Below, piece by piece: positions 7,343 to 14,450 of a DNA stretch of 32,708 nucleotides. Below the pieces are notes generated by a model that saw nothing but the letters and a program-made list of their open reading frames with translations, was not told the origin of the DNA and ran no database searches. The translations under genes and the position numbers were made by a program. Source of the DNA: Chthoniobacterales bacterium (GTDB lineage: Bacteria > Verrucomicrobiota > Verrucomicrobiia > Chthoniobacterales > JACTMZ01); the NCBI GenBank assembly GCA_018883245.1, contig VEQL01000032.1, positions 1 to 32,708 of the forward strand, in the 5' to 3' direction. Every line of letters begins with the position of its first letter. Within the stretch, counting starts at the first letter, position 1.

Positions 7343-8215
7343 CTACGGATTACAGTGCGGACAGAAGCCCGGGTCCGCTTTGTGTCGGTCGGTGCGCGGC
7401 TTGGATTCGATGTGCGGGCAAGCCACGCAGTGGAACTCCTCGGCTTTCCAATCATTGGTCGGCTCGCCGCACCATGAGCAGGGGAGGCCGGATTCCAAGC
7501 GTGCCAAGCCGAACCCCGGGGCGTCGCAGGCGGGGCACGCTCGCATCATGCGGGCGATGAGGTCATCGCACGCCGCGCCGATGTTTTCCGTGCGCGTCGG
7601 ATTGAGATGCGCGCGTAGATCGCTCTCGGCAAAAACGGCGCCGGCTTTGGCCAGCGCGAGGCATTCGTCATAAGCCGCGCGCAACGCACCATGGTCGGTG
7701 AGGCCTTTGCGGATGTGCGGATGGTTTTCGTCATCGGGACGAAGGACCAGCGCGTGCGTGGGAAACTTGGCTTTTCCGGCGAAAGCGGCGAGGGCGTCCC
7801 AAGTTTCGAACGTGCCCGAGGCATGATGGCCGGGTTGGCGAACAGCGCCAGTGATGACGAGATTACGATGGCGATCGACGAGCGTGATTACTTCGAGATT
7901 GAGCGAGCCGAGTCCGAACGGACCCGGAATGAACGATCCTTCGCTGCCCAAACCGAGCGGACACCCGGTAAGTTTAATGGCCAATTCGGCTTTTTTGCGC
8001 GCGGCATCGAGCTGATTGCCGAAGCGCGGGATTTCGCGGGTGAAAGTTCCCAGCGTGTCGGTATCGAACGCATCGGTCACGGCGATCGTCGCACCGAGCG
8101 CTGCGGCGAATCGCGGGGTGATGGCTCGCTCCTTGCCATGCTTTGTCAACAAGGCAAAAGACGCGCCCGCGTAAGGCGCGTCTTGGCGTGAGATTTGTTT
8201 TGGATCAGTCGGCAT
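7343..8215 (-). CDS. DUF6671 family protein with cysteine-rich zinc-binding-like C-terminus
   Basis: A 290-residue, apparently cytoplasmic protein of the DUF6671 family, function unknown. The conserved N-terminal block is YAGASFALLTKHGKERAI, followed by ALGATIAV, DTDTLGTFTREIPR and GLGSEGSFIPGPFGLGSLNL. The last 80 residues contain CPACDAPGFG, CSWCGEPTNDW, CVAC and CPHC, four Cys pairs that suggest two zinc ribbons. The ATG at 8215 is inside the end of the carbonic anhydrase gene (11-base overlap), indicating co-transcription as the last gene of the sbtA1 operon. A terminator-like hairpin lies inside its first codons. The family is often encoded alone, so placement with bicarbonate genes may be a clue to function or an accident. 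Confidence 0.85.
   Translation of the reverse strand: MPTDPKQISRQDAPYAGASFALLTKHGKERAITPRFAAALGATIAVTDAFDTDTLGTFTREIPRFGNQLDAARKKAELAIKLTGCPLGLGSEGSFIPGPFGLGSLNLEVITLVDRHRNLVITGAVRQPGHHASGTFETWDALAAFAGKAKFPTHALVLRPDDENHPHIRKGLTDHGALRAAYDECLALAKAGAVFAESDLRAHLNPTRTENIGAACDDLIARMMRACPACDAPGFGLARLESGLPCSWCGEPTNDWKAEEFHCVACPHIESKPRTDRHKADPGFCPHCNP
8155..8184 (-). terminator. Terminator- or attenuator-like hairpin in the start of the DUF6671 gene
   Basis: On the minus strand AAGACGCGCC, a seven-base loop and GGCGCGTCTT form a perfect ten-base-pair stem (8184-8158) followed by TTTT. It sits 21 bases after the carbonic anhydrase stop codon and within codons 11-20 of the DUF6671 gene, encoding part of its conserved N-terminus. 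It could reduce transcription into the last gene of the operon. Structure is seen; function is inferred. Confidence 0.45.
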
Positions 8216-8891
8216 CGGCGAGGAATTGCACTTTCCCCGAAGCGAGATCGTGCACTCCGCCAACGATGCGGATTTGTCCCTTGTCCGCCAATTCTTTCAG
8301 GATCGGGCTCTTCTCCGTGAGCTGTTTGACCTGCCAGCGGACGTTCTCCTCGATGCAGGCGTTGACGAACTCGGGGTTTTTCGCGGTGTCATCACCCTTC
8401 TGTTCTTTGGCTGCCCGGGCCACGGCGGGCTCGATGCGGTCGAGGAGACCGGTGAGGTTGCCGAGTTCGACTTTGTCGATCGCTCCGACCACGGCGCCAC
8501 AGCCGCTGTGTCCGATGACAGCGACCAGCTTGGCGCCGGCCACTTTGGTGGCGAACTCGAGGCTTCCGAGCACGTCCTCATCGACCACATTGCCGGCGAG
8601 GCGCGCGTTGAAGACATCGCCGATGCCTTGGTCGAAGATCAATTCGGTCGAAGTGCGCGAATCGATGCAACTGACGATGGCGGCGAAGGGTTTTTGTCCG
8701 CCGCTGGTGTCCTTGGCCTCTTCGAGAAGATCGCGCCGCTCGGCCACGCCGTTTTGGAATCTTTCGTTCCCGGCGCGGAGTTCGGCCAATGCTTCGTCGG
8801 GTGTGGATGGCGGTTTGCCTTCGGGCAAAGCAATCGCGTTGTGGATCGCGGCGCAGGCCGCTACGGTTGCGATGATGTGTTGTTTGTTCAT
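8205..8891 (-). CDS. Exported beta-class carbonic anhydrase
   Basis: A 228-residue zinc enzyme interconverting CO2 and bicarbonate. Zinc ligands and catalytic dyad are intact: SCIDSR (Cys75, Asp77, Arg79) and GHSGCGA (His128, Cys131), with the surrounding NARLAGNVVDEDVLGSLEF typical of beta-carbonic anhydrases. The first 21 residues (MNKQHIIATVAACAAIHNAI) look like a Sec signal peptide, so the enzyme probably works in the periplasm. The ATG at 8891 is chosen because it begins this signal peptide; the open frame further upstream overlaps the transporter gene. It lies 37 bases after the SbtA-type transporter gene on the same strand, a strong hint that the two work together on CO2/bicarbonate supply. 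It is followed by an overlapping DUF6671 gene. Confidence 0.93.
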   Translation of the reverse strand: MNKQHIIATVAACAAIHNAIALPEGKPPSTPDEALAELRAGNERFQNGVAERRDLLEEAKDTSGGQKPFAAIVSCIDSRTSTELIFDQGIGDVFNARLAGNVVDEDVLGSLEFATKVAGAKLVAVIGHSGCGAVVGAIDKVELGNLTGLLDRIEPAVARAAKEQKGDDTAKNPEFVNACIEENVRWQVKQLTEKSPILKELADKGQIRIVGGVHDLASGKVQFLADAD

Positions 8892-8928
8892 GGTGTGTGT
8901 GGTTGCGGGTTGAACCTGCGCGGCGGAC

Positions 8929-9903
8929 TCATGCGGGGACGAGCCAGCGGGCGTAGGAAAAGTAGAGCGGGATGCCGACGACGACATTGAAGGGGAAAGT
9001 CACCGCCAACGACGAAGTAAGGTAAATGGCCGGGCTCGCAGCGGGCAGGGCCACGCGAACGGCGGCGGGCGCCGCTATGTAGCTCGCGCTCGCGGCCAGC
9101 GTGCCGAGGACGGTAGAACCCCCCACGCTCATGCCGCAGAGATAGCCGAGCGTCACACCGAGAATGCCGTGCAGGAAGGGCATGACGATGCCGAAGGCGA
9201 CAAGGCGCCAGCCGGCGTGCCGCAGATCGCCAAGCCGACGACCGGTGACGAGTCCGATCTCCAGCAGAAAAAGGGTTAGCACACCGCGGAACGGATCGCT
9301 GAAGAGCGGTGCGACCTGCTCGGCGCCCTTTTTGCCGGCGAGCAGACCGATAGCCATGCCGCCCATGAGCAGGACGATCGACTTGCTGGTCAGCAGTTCG
9401 TGCAGGACTTTTTTCATATCCCCGCCGCCGGCCGCAATGGTGGTTTTGCCGACGAGGAAGATGGCGAGAATGATGGCCGGAACTTCCATCACGGCGAGGA
9501 GCGCAGCTACGTAGGGCTCGTAGGGGATTTTGGCGAATTGCAGGAAGGCGAGGGATTCACCGAACGTCACGGCGGACACCGACCCGTAGTGCGCGGCGAG
9601 GGCGGCCGAGTTTACCGCATCAAGCCGCCCGAAGGTCTTCATGAGGAAGTAGCACCAGACCGGGATGGCGAGGCTGAGGAAGATGGCCGCGGTGAGGGGC
9701 TTCCAGAATTCGGCGAAAGTGACCCCGTCGAGGTTGGCTCCGCCCTTCAGCCCGATGGCGAAAAGCAGGTAAATGGTCATCGCCGTGTATATCTCCGGCG
9801 GGATTTTCAGGTCGCTCTTCACCAGGCTGGCGATCACGCCCAGAATGAAGGCGAGGACCATCGGGGTGAGCAGACTCATCATCAGGGAATTGAGAACGTC
9901 CAT
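8929..9903 (-). CDS. sbtA: Sodium-dependent bicarbonate transporter, SbtA family (copy 1)
   Basis: A 324-residue inner-membrane protein of the SbtA family (PF05982), with about ten helices in two inverted halves. Family features include LTPMVLAFILGVIASLVKSD, PPEIYTAMTIYLLFAIGLKG, HYGSVSAVTF in half 1 and TLAASASYIAAPAAVRVALP in half 2; the latter two are the half-helix substrate and sodium regions. The ending FPFNVVVGIPLYF is also typical. Cyanobacterial SbtA is longer, with a cytoplasmic loop that docks the PII-like SbtB; here the central loop is short and no sbtB is nearby. The ATG at 9903 heads an operon with an exported carbonic anhydrase. Expression is probably set by the divergent winged-helix gene via the palindrome at 9954-9970. 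Bicarbonate as substrate is inferred from family and context. Confidence 0.92.
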   Translation of the reverse strand: MDVLNSLMMSLLTPMVLAFILGVIASLVKSDLKIPPEIYTAMTIYLLFAIGLKGGANLDGVTFAEFWKPLTAAIFLSLAIPVWCYFLMKTFGRLDAVNSAALAAHYGSVSAVTFGESLAFLQFAKIPYEPYVAALLAVMEVPAIILAIFLVGKTTIAAGGGDMKKVLHELLTSKSIVLLMGGMAIGLLAGKKGAEQVAPLFSDPFRGVLTLFLLEIGLVTGRRLGDLRHAGWRLVAFGIVMPFLHGILGVTLGYLCGMSVGGSTVLGTLAASASYIAAPAAVRVALPAASPAIYLTSSLAVTFPFNVVVGIPLYFSYARWLVPA

Positions 9904-9948
9904 GGTTTGTTGCGGTGTTGTGCGGGTTTCTTGTTTGTTGTATTATGA

Positions 9949-9977
9949 ATCACGTCATGAAAAACATGACATATAAT
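9949..9977 (+). promoter_or_regulatory. Promoter of the winged-helix regulator gene
   Basis: A perfect TATAAT at 9972-9977 is preceded at 17 bases by a weak -35 (ATCACG, 9949-9954). Transcription would begin near 9984, leaving about 32 bases before the ATG at 10016. The palindrome 9954-9970 fills the spacer, which suggests autorepression. Confidence 0.5.
9954..9970. promoter_or_regulatory. Palindromic operator between sbtA1 and the winged-helix regulator
   Basis: GTCATG-AAAAA-CATGAC is a perfect inverted repeat with six-base arms. It lies between the -35 and -10 positions of the regulator promoter (TATAAT at 9972-9977) and near the predicted start of sbtA1 transcription. A dimeric winged-helix protein bound here could control both genes. 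The repeat is seen; binding by the neighbouring protein is inference. Confidence 0.6.
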
Positions 9978-9978
9978 G

Positions 9979-10008
9979 CATGTATTGGACGACACCATAG
10001 GCTGTCAA
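9979..10008 (-). promoter_or_regulatory. Possible promoter of the sbtA1 operon
   Basis: On the minus strand a perfect TTGACA (10008-10003) is followed after 18 bases by TACATG (9984-9979), a weak -10 box. The start point would fall near 9972, beside the GTCATG palindrome, leaving a leader of about 70 bases before the sbtA1 ATG. Confidence 0.4.
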
Positions 10009-10015
10009 CCCCTCG

Positions 10016-10348
10016 ATGAAAAAAAATCCAAAAAAAATCACGGCCCCTGAACCGCACGCCTTCACTTATCTGACCAACCACAGCCATGTGCTTGTGGCCC
10101 TGGACACCGATCCCGAACTGAGGGTGAGGGATCTCGCCTCGTTCGTCGGCATCACCGAGCGCGCCGTGCAGCGCATCCTCTCCGACCTGGAAGAAGCCGG
10201 GGCGATCAAGATCGAGCGCGTCGGCCGCCGCAACCGCTACCGCATACAGCGCGGCGGACGACTGCGCCACTCGCTTGAGGAGCACTGCACCATCGGCGGA
10301 CTGTTATCGTGGGTGCACTCGGGTGCGCGGTCACGCGGAGGCGACTGA
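10016..10348 (+). CDS. Small winged-helix transcriptional regulator next to sbtA1
   Basis: A 110-residue DNA-binding protein. Residues about 18-80 (AFTYLTNHSHVLVALDTDPE, then LRVRDLASFVGITERAVQRI and LSDLEEAGAIKIERVGRRNR) form a winged helix resembling MarR/ArsR-type single-domain regulators. ITERAVQRILSDLEEAG is the recognition-helix region and VGRRNRYRI the wing. No effector domain or cysteine-rich metal site is visible; the tail HSLEEHCTIGGLLSW may be the only sensing or dimerising part. It is divergently transcribed from the sbtA1 operon and convergent with sbtA2, so it sits between the two transporter genes. The palindrome in its promoter suggests it controls itself and sbtA1. The signal is unknown; it could take the place of SbtB-type control, but at the transcriptional level. 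Confidence 0.85.
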   Translation: MKKNPKKITAPEPHAFTYLTNHSHVLVALDTDPELRVRDLASFVGITERAVQRILSDLEEAGAIKIERVGRRNRYRIQRGGRLRHSLEEHCTIGGLLSWVHSGARSRGGD

Positions 10349-10371
10349 CTCACCGGCCGCGATCATGATTT

Positions 10372-11376
10372 CTACGTCATTCCCCACATCCAGCGGATGG
10401 CCATCCAATAGAGCGGGATTCCGAGCGTGATGTTGAAGGGGAAAGTGACACCCAGGGAGAGAAGTTCCACCAAGCCGGGGTTGGACTCCGGCACGGCGTG
10501 CCGCATGGCGGCGGGCGCGACGATGTAGCTGGCGCTGGCACTGAGGATGGCGAACAACAGCGCGTCGCCCGGCGCCATGCCGATAGCTTTGGCCAGGAGA
10601 ATGCCGAGGGTTGCATTGATCACGGGCGCGACCAGACCGAACACAACGAGTGGCGCGCCGGTTTTTTTGAAAAGCCCCACGAGCCGTCCGGCGTGCATGC
10701 CGGTGTCGAGGAGGAAGAAGATGACCATGCCTTTGAAAAGTCCCGACATGAATGTCTCCAGCGATTTGCCATGCGCCGGCCCGGTGACCCAGCCGATAAG
10801 CAGGCTGCCGAGGAGTAGAAAAACCGAGGCGTTGAGGAACGACTCACGAAGAAGGGATGACACCGTGGTCTTCGGCGCCGCGAGCACGCGGCGCGGCGCG
10901 AACATGCGCACGAGGAAAATACCGGCGATGATGGCAGGCGATTCCATGAGCGACATGATCGCGACCATGTAGCCGCCGAAGGCCTGTTCGTTGCGCGCAA
11001 GGAACTCGGTGCCGACGATGAAAGTGACGATGCTGATCGACCCGTAGGTGGCGGCCATGGCTGCCGCGTCGTATACAGACAGGAATTTCCTCAGGACAAA
11101 AAACACGCCGACCGGCACCAGCACGGCCATGAGCATTGCCGCGAGGATGTAGAGCAGCACCGTGGCGTTCAGCCCGGAGGCGGCGAGTTTGGTGCCGCCG
11201 GTGTAGCCGATGGCGATGATCAGATAGAGCGAAAAAAGTTTCGGGAGCGGAGCGGGGATCTCCAGATCCGTCTTGAGCAAAACCGCCGCCAGCCCGAGCG
11301 CGAAAAAGAGCGCTGCGGGATTGAGCACATTGGTTATGGCGAGCCCCCAGTCCATGTTCAGCGGGGCGGATTGCAC
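10372..11376 (-). CDS. sbtA: Sodium-dependent bicarbonate transporter, SbtA family (copy 2)
   Basis: A 334-residue paralogue of copy 1, again about ten helices in two halves: NPAALFFALGLAAVLLKTDL, PLPKLFSLYLIIAIGYTGGT, TYGSISIVTFIVG, then ILSASASYIVAPAAMRHAVP and FPFNITLGIPLYW. The same half-helix motifs as copy 1 are present but overall similarity looks moderate, so this is an old divergence rather than a recent duplication. The start is either GTG at 11376 or ATG at 11355 (MDWGLAI); the homologous region begins after both. It is divergent from a second carbonic anhydrase gene with about 84 bases between, and tail-to-tail with the regulator gene. Membrane location and sodium/bicarbonate symport are family-based; a different affinity or substrate from copy 1 is possible. 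Confidence 0.9.
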   Translation of the reverse strand: MQSAPLNMDWGLAITNVLNPAALFFALGLAAVLLKTDLEIPAPLPKLFSLYLIIAIGYTGGTKLAASGLNATVLLYILAAMLMAVLVPVGVFFVLRKFLSVYDAAAMAATYGSISIVTFIVGTEFLARNEQAFGGYMVAIMSLMESPAIIAGIFLVRMFAPRRVLAAPKTTVSSLLRESFLNASVFLLLGSLLIGWVTGPAHGKSLETFMSGLFKGMVIFFLLDTGMHAGRLVGLFKKTGAPLVVFGLVAPVINATLGILLAKAIGMAPGDALLFAILSASASYIVAPAAMRHAVPESNPGLVELLSLGVTFPFNITLGIPLYWMAIRWMWGMT

Positions 11377-11415
11377 AAGGATTTAGCGCCGGGGTCAATG
11401 CGGAGATGAAGGCTC

Positions 11416-11432
11416 GTCATGCTCCCCGTGCG
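11416..11432. promoter_or_regulatory. Degenerate match to the GTCATG operator between sbtA2 and carbonic anhydrase 2
   Basis: GTCATG-CTCCC-CGTGCG has one perfect half of the palindrome seen before sbtA1, the same five-base gap, and a second half matching at three of six bases. It lies in the short divergent region between sbtA2 and the second carbonic anhydrase. This is weak evidence for common control. A small GC hairpin (CCCCGTGCGGGG followed by TTTT, 11423-11438) overlaps it. Confidence 0.2.
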
Positions 11433-11460
11433 GGGTTTTAATGCCGCGCCAGTGCGGTCC

Positions 11461-12057
11461 ATGAGCAAGTCACAGAACGTCCTTGAGGTTGAGGCAGCGA
11501 ACGAGCGATATGCGGCGAAGTTCGGCGGAAAGCTGGCCAACCTGCCAATCCCGCCCGCGCGCAAATTCGCCATCCTCACGTGCATGGATGCGCGTATTCA
11601 TGCTTCGAAGCTTTTCGGCCTCGAGGAGGGCGACGCGCATGTCATCCGCAACGCCGGCGGCCGTGCGAGTGACGACGCAATACGTTCTCTTGTCATCTCC
11701 CACAAGCTTCTCGGGACCAACGAATTTTTCGTGGTGCACCATACCAACTGCGGAATGGTCACATTCACCAACGAGGTGATGGCCGGCTTGTTGGCCAGCA
11801 GTTTGGACACGGCGGTGAAGGACGAGAACGGTTGCTGGCGTGATGTGGGGCAGGGCCCCGGATCTCCCGAGGGTGCGCGAATCGATTGGCTGACGATTTC
11901 GGACGAGTTCCAGGCGGTGATCGATGACGTGAAGACGATCCGCAATCACCCGCTGGTTCCGAAAACCATTCCGATCTACGGCTACATTTATGACGTGCGC
12001 ACCGGAAAGCTCAACGAGGTGCCGGAGGCGATGGAGGCCGGTGCGGTCGCATGCTGA
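11461..12057 (+). CDS. Beta-class carbonic anhydrase, cytoplasmic type
   Basis: A 198-residue enzyme with the zinc and catalytic residues of the beta class: LTCMDARI (Cys41, Asp43, Arg45) and VVHHTNCGM (His94, Cys97), plus [20 protein letters not shown], the signature of the short subtype found in many bacteria. There is no signal peptide, so it should act in the cytoplasm, unlike the exported enzyme of the sbtA1 operon. The ATG at 11461 matches the usual family start; an in-frame ATG at 11419 would add 14 residues. It is divergent from sbtA2 and first of three plus-strand genes. It would interconvert imported bicarbonate and CO2 for carboxylases. Confidence 0.93.
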   Translation: MSKSQNVLEVEAANERYAAKFGGKLANLPIPPARKFAILTCMDARIHASKLFGLEEGDAHVIRNAGGRASDDAIRSLVISHKLLGTNEFFVVHHTNCGMVTFTNEVMAGLLASSLDTAVKDENGCWRDVGQGPGSPEGARIDWLTISDEFQAVIDDVKTIRNHPLVPKTIPIYGYIYDVRTGKLNEVPEAMEAGAVAC

Positions 12058-12105
12058 CGGCCCCCGGCTTTTGATGGTTGAAGTGTGCGCGGCCGCAGGG
12101 CTTTA

Positions 12106-12960
12106 TTGCGCTCTGTGGAAAGCCCGTTTCCGCCAAAGCCATACAGCGCGCTGCTCATCCTCGCCCATGGGTCCAGCGTGAATCCTTCTTCGAGCCGGCC
12201 CACGCGCGAGCTGGCCGAACGTTTGCGTTCCTCGGGCCTGTTCGGTGAAGTGGCCTGCGGGTTCTGGAAGGAAGAGCCCGGACTTCGGGAGGCGCTCGAT
12301 TCCCTGACCAAGCCGGAAGTGTTCATCGTGCCGAACTTCACGGTGGAGGGATACTTCGTGCGCAAGGTCATTCCCAAGGAACTCGGACTCGCGGGGCCGG
12401 TGACAGTGCGTGACAACGGCCAGGTTATCCGCCTGTGCCTCCCGGTCGGCGGGCACCCGCGCATGACGGAAGTGTTGCTGCATCGTGCGAGGGAGGCCGC
12501 CCCCGGCGTTGATTGTTCGCGGGCGGCCATGCTCGTTCTCGGTCATGGCACGCCGCTGGATGCGCGCAGCTCCGAGGCCGTCGAGGCGCAGGTGGCAGCG
12601 ATGCGCGCACGCGGAATTTTCGCCGAGGTCCACGGCGCGTTCATGGAGACGCCGCCGAAGATCGAGGACTGGCGGAAGATCACGGCTTGCCGCGATGTGA
12701 TTGCGGTCCCGTTTTTCATCGCCGACGGATTGCACAGCGATGAAGACATTCCGCGACTTCTCGGTATCGCTGGTGCCGGGACGGCCGCGGAGCGCGAGGG
12801 CAAGAACCCGCACCCCATCGATGGACGGCGTTTGTATTACTCGCGGGCGATCGGCACGGACGCGGGGCTGGCGCAGGTGATCCTCGATCAGGTGCATGCG
12901 TGGGAGCTGTGCGCGCGCGGCGTTCCGCGAAACGGGGAGACAGCGGATGCGGCCGTGTGA
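12106..12960 (+). CDS. CbiX/SirB-type chelatase-fold protein, two tandem domains
   Basis: A protein of about 284 residues of the CbiX family, whose members insert cobalt, nickel or iron into sirohydrochlorin-type tetrapyrroles. Two related domains are visible, each with its metal-binding histidine: LLILAHGSSVNPSS near the start and MLVLGHGTPLDARSSEAVEA in the middle. EVFIVPNFTVEGYFVRKVIP in the first half and DVIAVPFFIADGLHSDEDIP in the second are parallel and confirm the duplication. The start is uncertain: TTG 12106 has AGGG five bases upstream, while GTG at 12085 or 12115 is possible. It lies 48 bases after the carbonic anhydrase gene and 12 before the glyoxalase-type gene. No other tetrapyrrole genes are present, so the substrate is open. 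Confidence 0.85.
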   Translation: MRSVESPFPPKPYSALLILAHGSSVNPSSSRPTRELAERLRSSGLFGEVACGFWKEEPGLREALDSLTKPEVFIVPNFTVEGYFVRKVIPKELGLAGPVTVRDNGQVIRLCLPVGGHPRMTEVLLHRAREAAPGVDCSRAAMLVLGHGTPLDARSSEAVEAQVAAMRARGIFAEVHGAFMETPPKIEDWRKITACRDVIAVPFFIADGLHSDEDIPRLLGIAGAGTAAEREGKNPHPIDGRRLYYSRAIGTDAGLAQVILDQVHAWELCARGVPRNGETADAAV

Positions 12961-12972
12961 TAGTTATTGCCC

Positions 12973-13353
12973 ATGGTCACAAAACTCCTTCATACCCGCT
13001 ACCGTGTCGCCGATCTCGAAAAGACGGTGAATTTTTACAAGGACGTGCTCGGTTTGCAGGAGGTTCGCCGACACAAATCGCCGCGGGGATCGGAATTGGT
13101 CTTCCTCAAGGCGCCACAAAGCGAGGAGCTGATCGAGATTTGCTGCTATCCGGGCAGCGGACCGGTGATTATCGGGCCCGATCTCACGCACCTTGCCTTC
13201 GAGGTCGATGATCTCGAGGCCTTTGCCAAGCATTCGGCCTCCAAGGGTTATCCGCTTTCGGATGGCCCGACGAAGTCTTCCAGCGGGTCGGTCTTCGCTT
13301 TTATCGACGCGCCGGAAGGCTACGAGATCGAGTTGATCCAACAGGGCGCGTAA
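12973..13353 (+). CDS. Glyoxalase I-like protein (vicinal oxygen chelate superfamily)
   Basis: A 126-residue single-domain VOC protein. The order LLHTRYRVADLEKTVNFYKD, LGLQEVRRHKSP, LIEICCYPG, THLAFEVDDL and YEIELIQQG reproduces glyoxalase I, and the four metal ligands (His near residue 7, Glu in LIEICC, His in THLAF, Glu in EIEL) are all present. It could therefore isomerise the methylglyoxal-glutathione adduct or act on a related substrate. The ATG at 12973 fits the family start; a TTG two codons earlier is less likely. It follows the CbiX-type gene by 12 bases and is probably co-transcribed. Whether the host makes glutathione is unknown, so lactoylglutathione lyase is only the best family guess. 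Confidence 0.87.
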   Translation: MVTKLLHTRYRVADLEKTVNFYKDVLGLQEVRRHKSPRGSELVFLKAPQSEELIEICCYPGSGPVIIGPDLTHLAFEVDDLEAFAKHSASKGYPLSDGPTKSSSGSVFAFIDAPEGYEIELIQQGA

Positions 13354-13385
13354 GCGTGGGTGGCGCGTGCCCGCGGCGCGAGCCC

Positions 13386-14450
13386 TCAAAGGCCCGTTGT
13401 TTTCGCTTGAGGTGCTGAATCCGTTGCGTCCATGGCGCAGCGGAAACCGACATGGCTTGTGCCGGTGTCGGGCGGCGTTCCGCGACGTGCGGAGGGACGG
13501 TAGCTCTCGCAGTAGGAGGGGTGACAAAGGAACGAGCCGCCTTTGGTGACGCGGCGCTCGGCACCGGGAACCAACGGGGGCGACGGATCCCCGGGCATCA
13601 TGGCTTCACCTTCGGCCGTGAGGGGTCCGTGCGGATCACAGCAGGCTTTGGTGTCGCCGGCTCGTGCTGCGTAGGTGTCCGCGCGGTAAATGTCGCTGCA
13701 CCAGTTCCAGACGTTGCCGGTCATGTCATAAAGACCGTAGCCATTGGGCGGGAATGAACCGACAGGCGAAGCGCCGACGAAGCCGTCCTTGCCGTCATTG
13801 TGATAGGGAAACTCGCCGGTCCAGCGGTTGACCATGTATTTGCCGTCCGGCTGTTCCTCGTCGCCCCAGGCGTAGCGCTTTTTGTCGAGGCCTCCGCGCG
13901 CGGCGAACTCCCACTCGGCCTCCGTGGGAAGGCGTTTTCCCGCCCATTTTGCGTAGGCCTGAGCGTCTTCGAAAGCGATCTGCACAACAGGGTAATTCTC
14001 GCGTCCTTCGATGTTGCTTTCGGGACCTTCGGGGTGGCGCCAGGAAGCGCCGGGTGTCCATACCCACCATTGCGACATGTCGCGGAGATCCACGGGACCT
14101 TTGGTCGGATGGAAAACAAGCGAACCGGGCACGAGAATTTCATCCGGCGGCTTGGGTGTGCCGGGCGGGACTTGTTTTTTCATCTCCTCCCAGTCGATGG
14201 GACGCTCGGCCACTGTTTTGTATCCGGTGGCTTCGATGAACTTCGCGAATTCGGCGTTTGTGACCGGATGCGCGTCGAGGAAGAACGGCGCAACAGTCAC
14301 GCGGTGGGCGGGTCGCTCGTTGGGGAAGGAGCGCTCGGAGTTCGTGCCCATGGTGAACTCACCCCCGGGTATGAGAACCATGCCGGCCGGAGGTCGTGGT
14401 CCGCACGCCGCGACGCACAGGGCGCAGAAAAAGAGAACGAAAAGCTTCAA
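13386..14450 (-). CDS. Lipoprotein formylglycine-generating enzyme (FGE/SUMF1 family)
   Basis: A 354-residue protein of the FGE-sulfatase family, which oxidises a sulfatase cysteine to formylglycine. Typical blocks are MVLIPGGEFTMGTNSER, HPVTNAEFAKFIEATGY, RLPTEAEWEFAARGG, YDMTGNVWNWCSD and KGGSFLCHPSYCESYRPSAR, then VGFRCAM. The copper-binding active-site cysteines of true FGEs are present (Cys309 and Cys314 in CHPSYC), so this is not merely an EgtB- or PvdO-like relative. Residues 1-16 end in CVAAC, a lipobox, so the enzyme should be anchored outside the cytoplasm, unusual for bacterial FGE. The start is a TTG at 14450 overlapping the stop of the HAD gene (TTGA). No sulfatase gene is in the window. 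Confidence 0.9.
   Translation of the reverse strand: MKLFVLFFCALCVAACGPRPPAGMVLIPGGEFTMGTNSERSFPNERPAHRVTVAPFFLDAHPVTNAEFAKFIEATGYKTVAERPIDWEEMKKQVPPGTPKPPDEILVPGSLVFHPTKGPVDLRDMSQWWVWTPGASWRHPEGPESNIEGRENYPVVQIAFEDAQAYAKWAGKRLPTEAEWEFAARGGLDKKRYAWGDEEQPDGKYMVNRWTGEFPYHNDGKDGFVGASPVGSFPPNGYGLYDMTGNVWNWCSDIYRADTYAARAGDTKACCDPHGPLTAEGEAMMPGDPSPPLVPGAERRVTKGGSFLCHPSYCESYRPSARRGTPPDTGTSHVGFRCAMDATDSAPQAKTTGL

Noticed and set aside
11423-11438. Rho-independent terminator (CCCCGTGCGGGGTTTT) before carbonic anhydrase 2
   Set aside because: The stem is only four to five base pairs and no gene on that strand ends just upstream, so it is not listed as a terminator.
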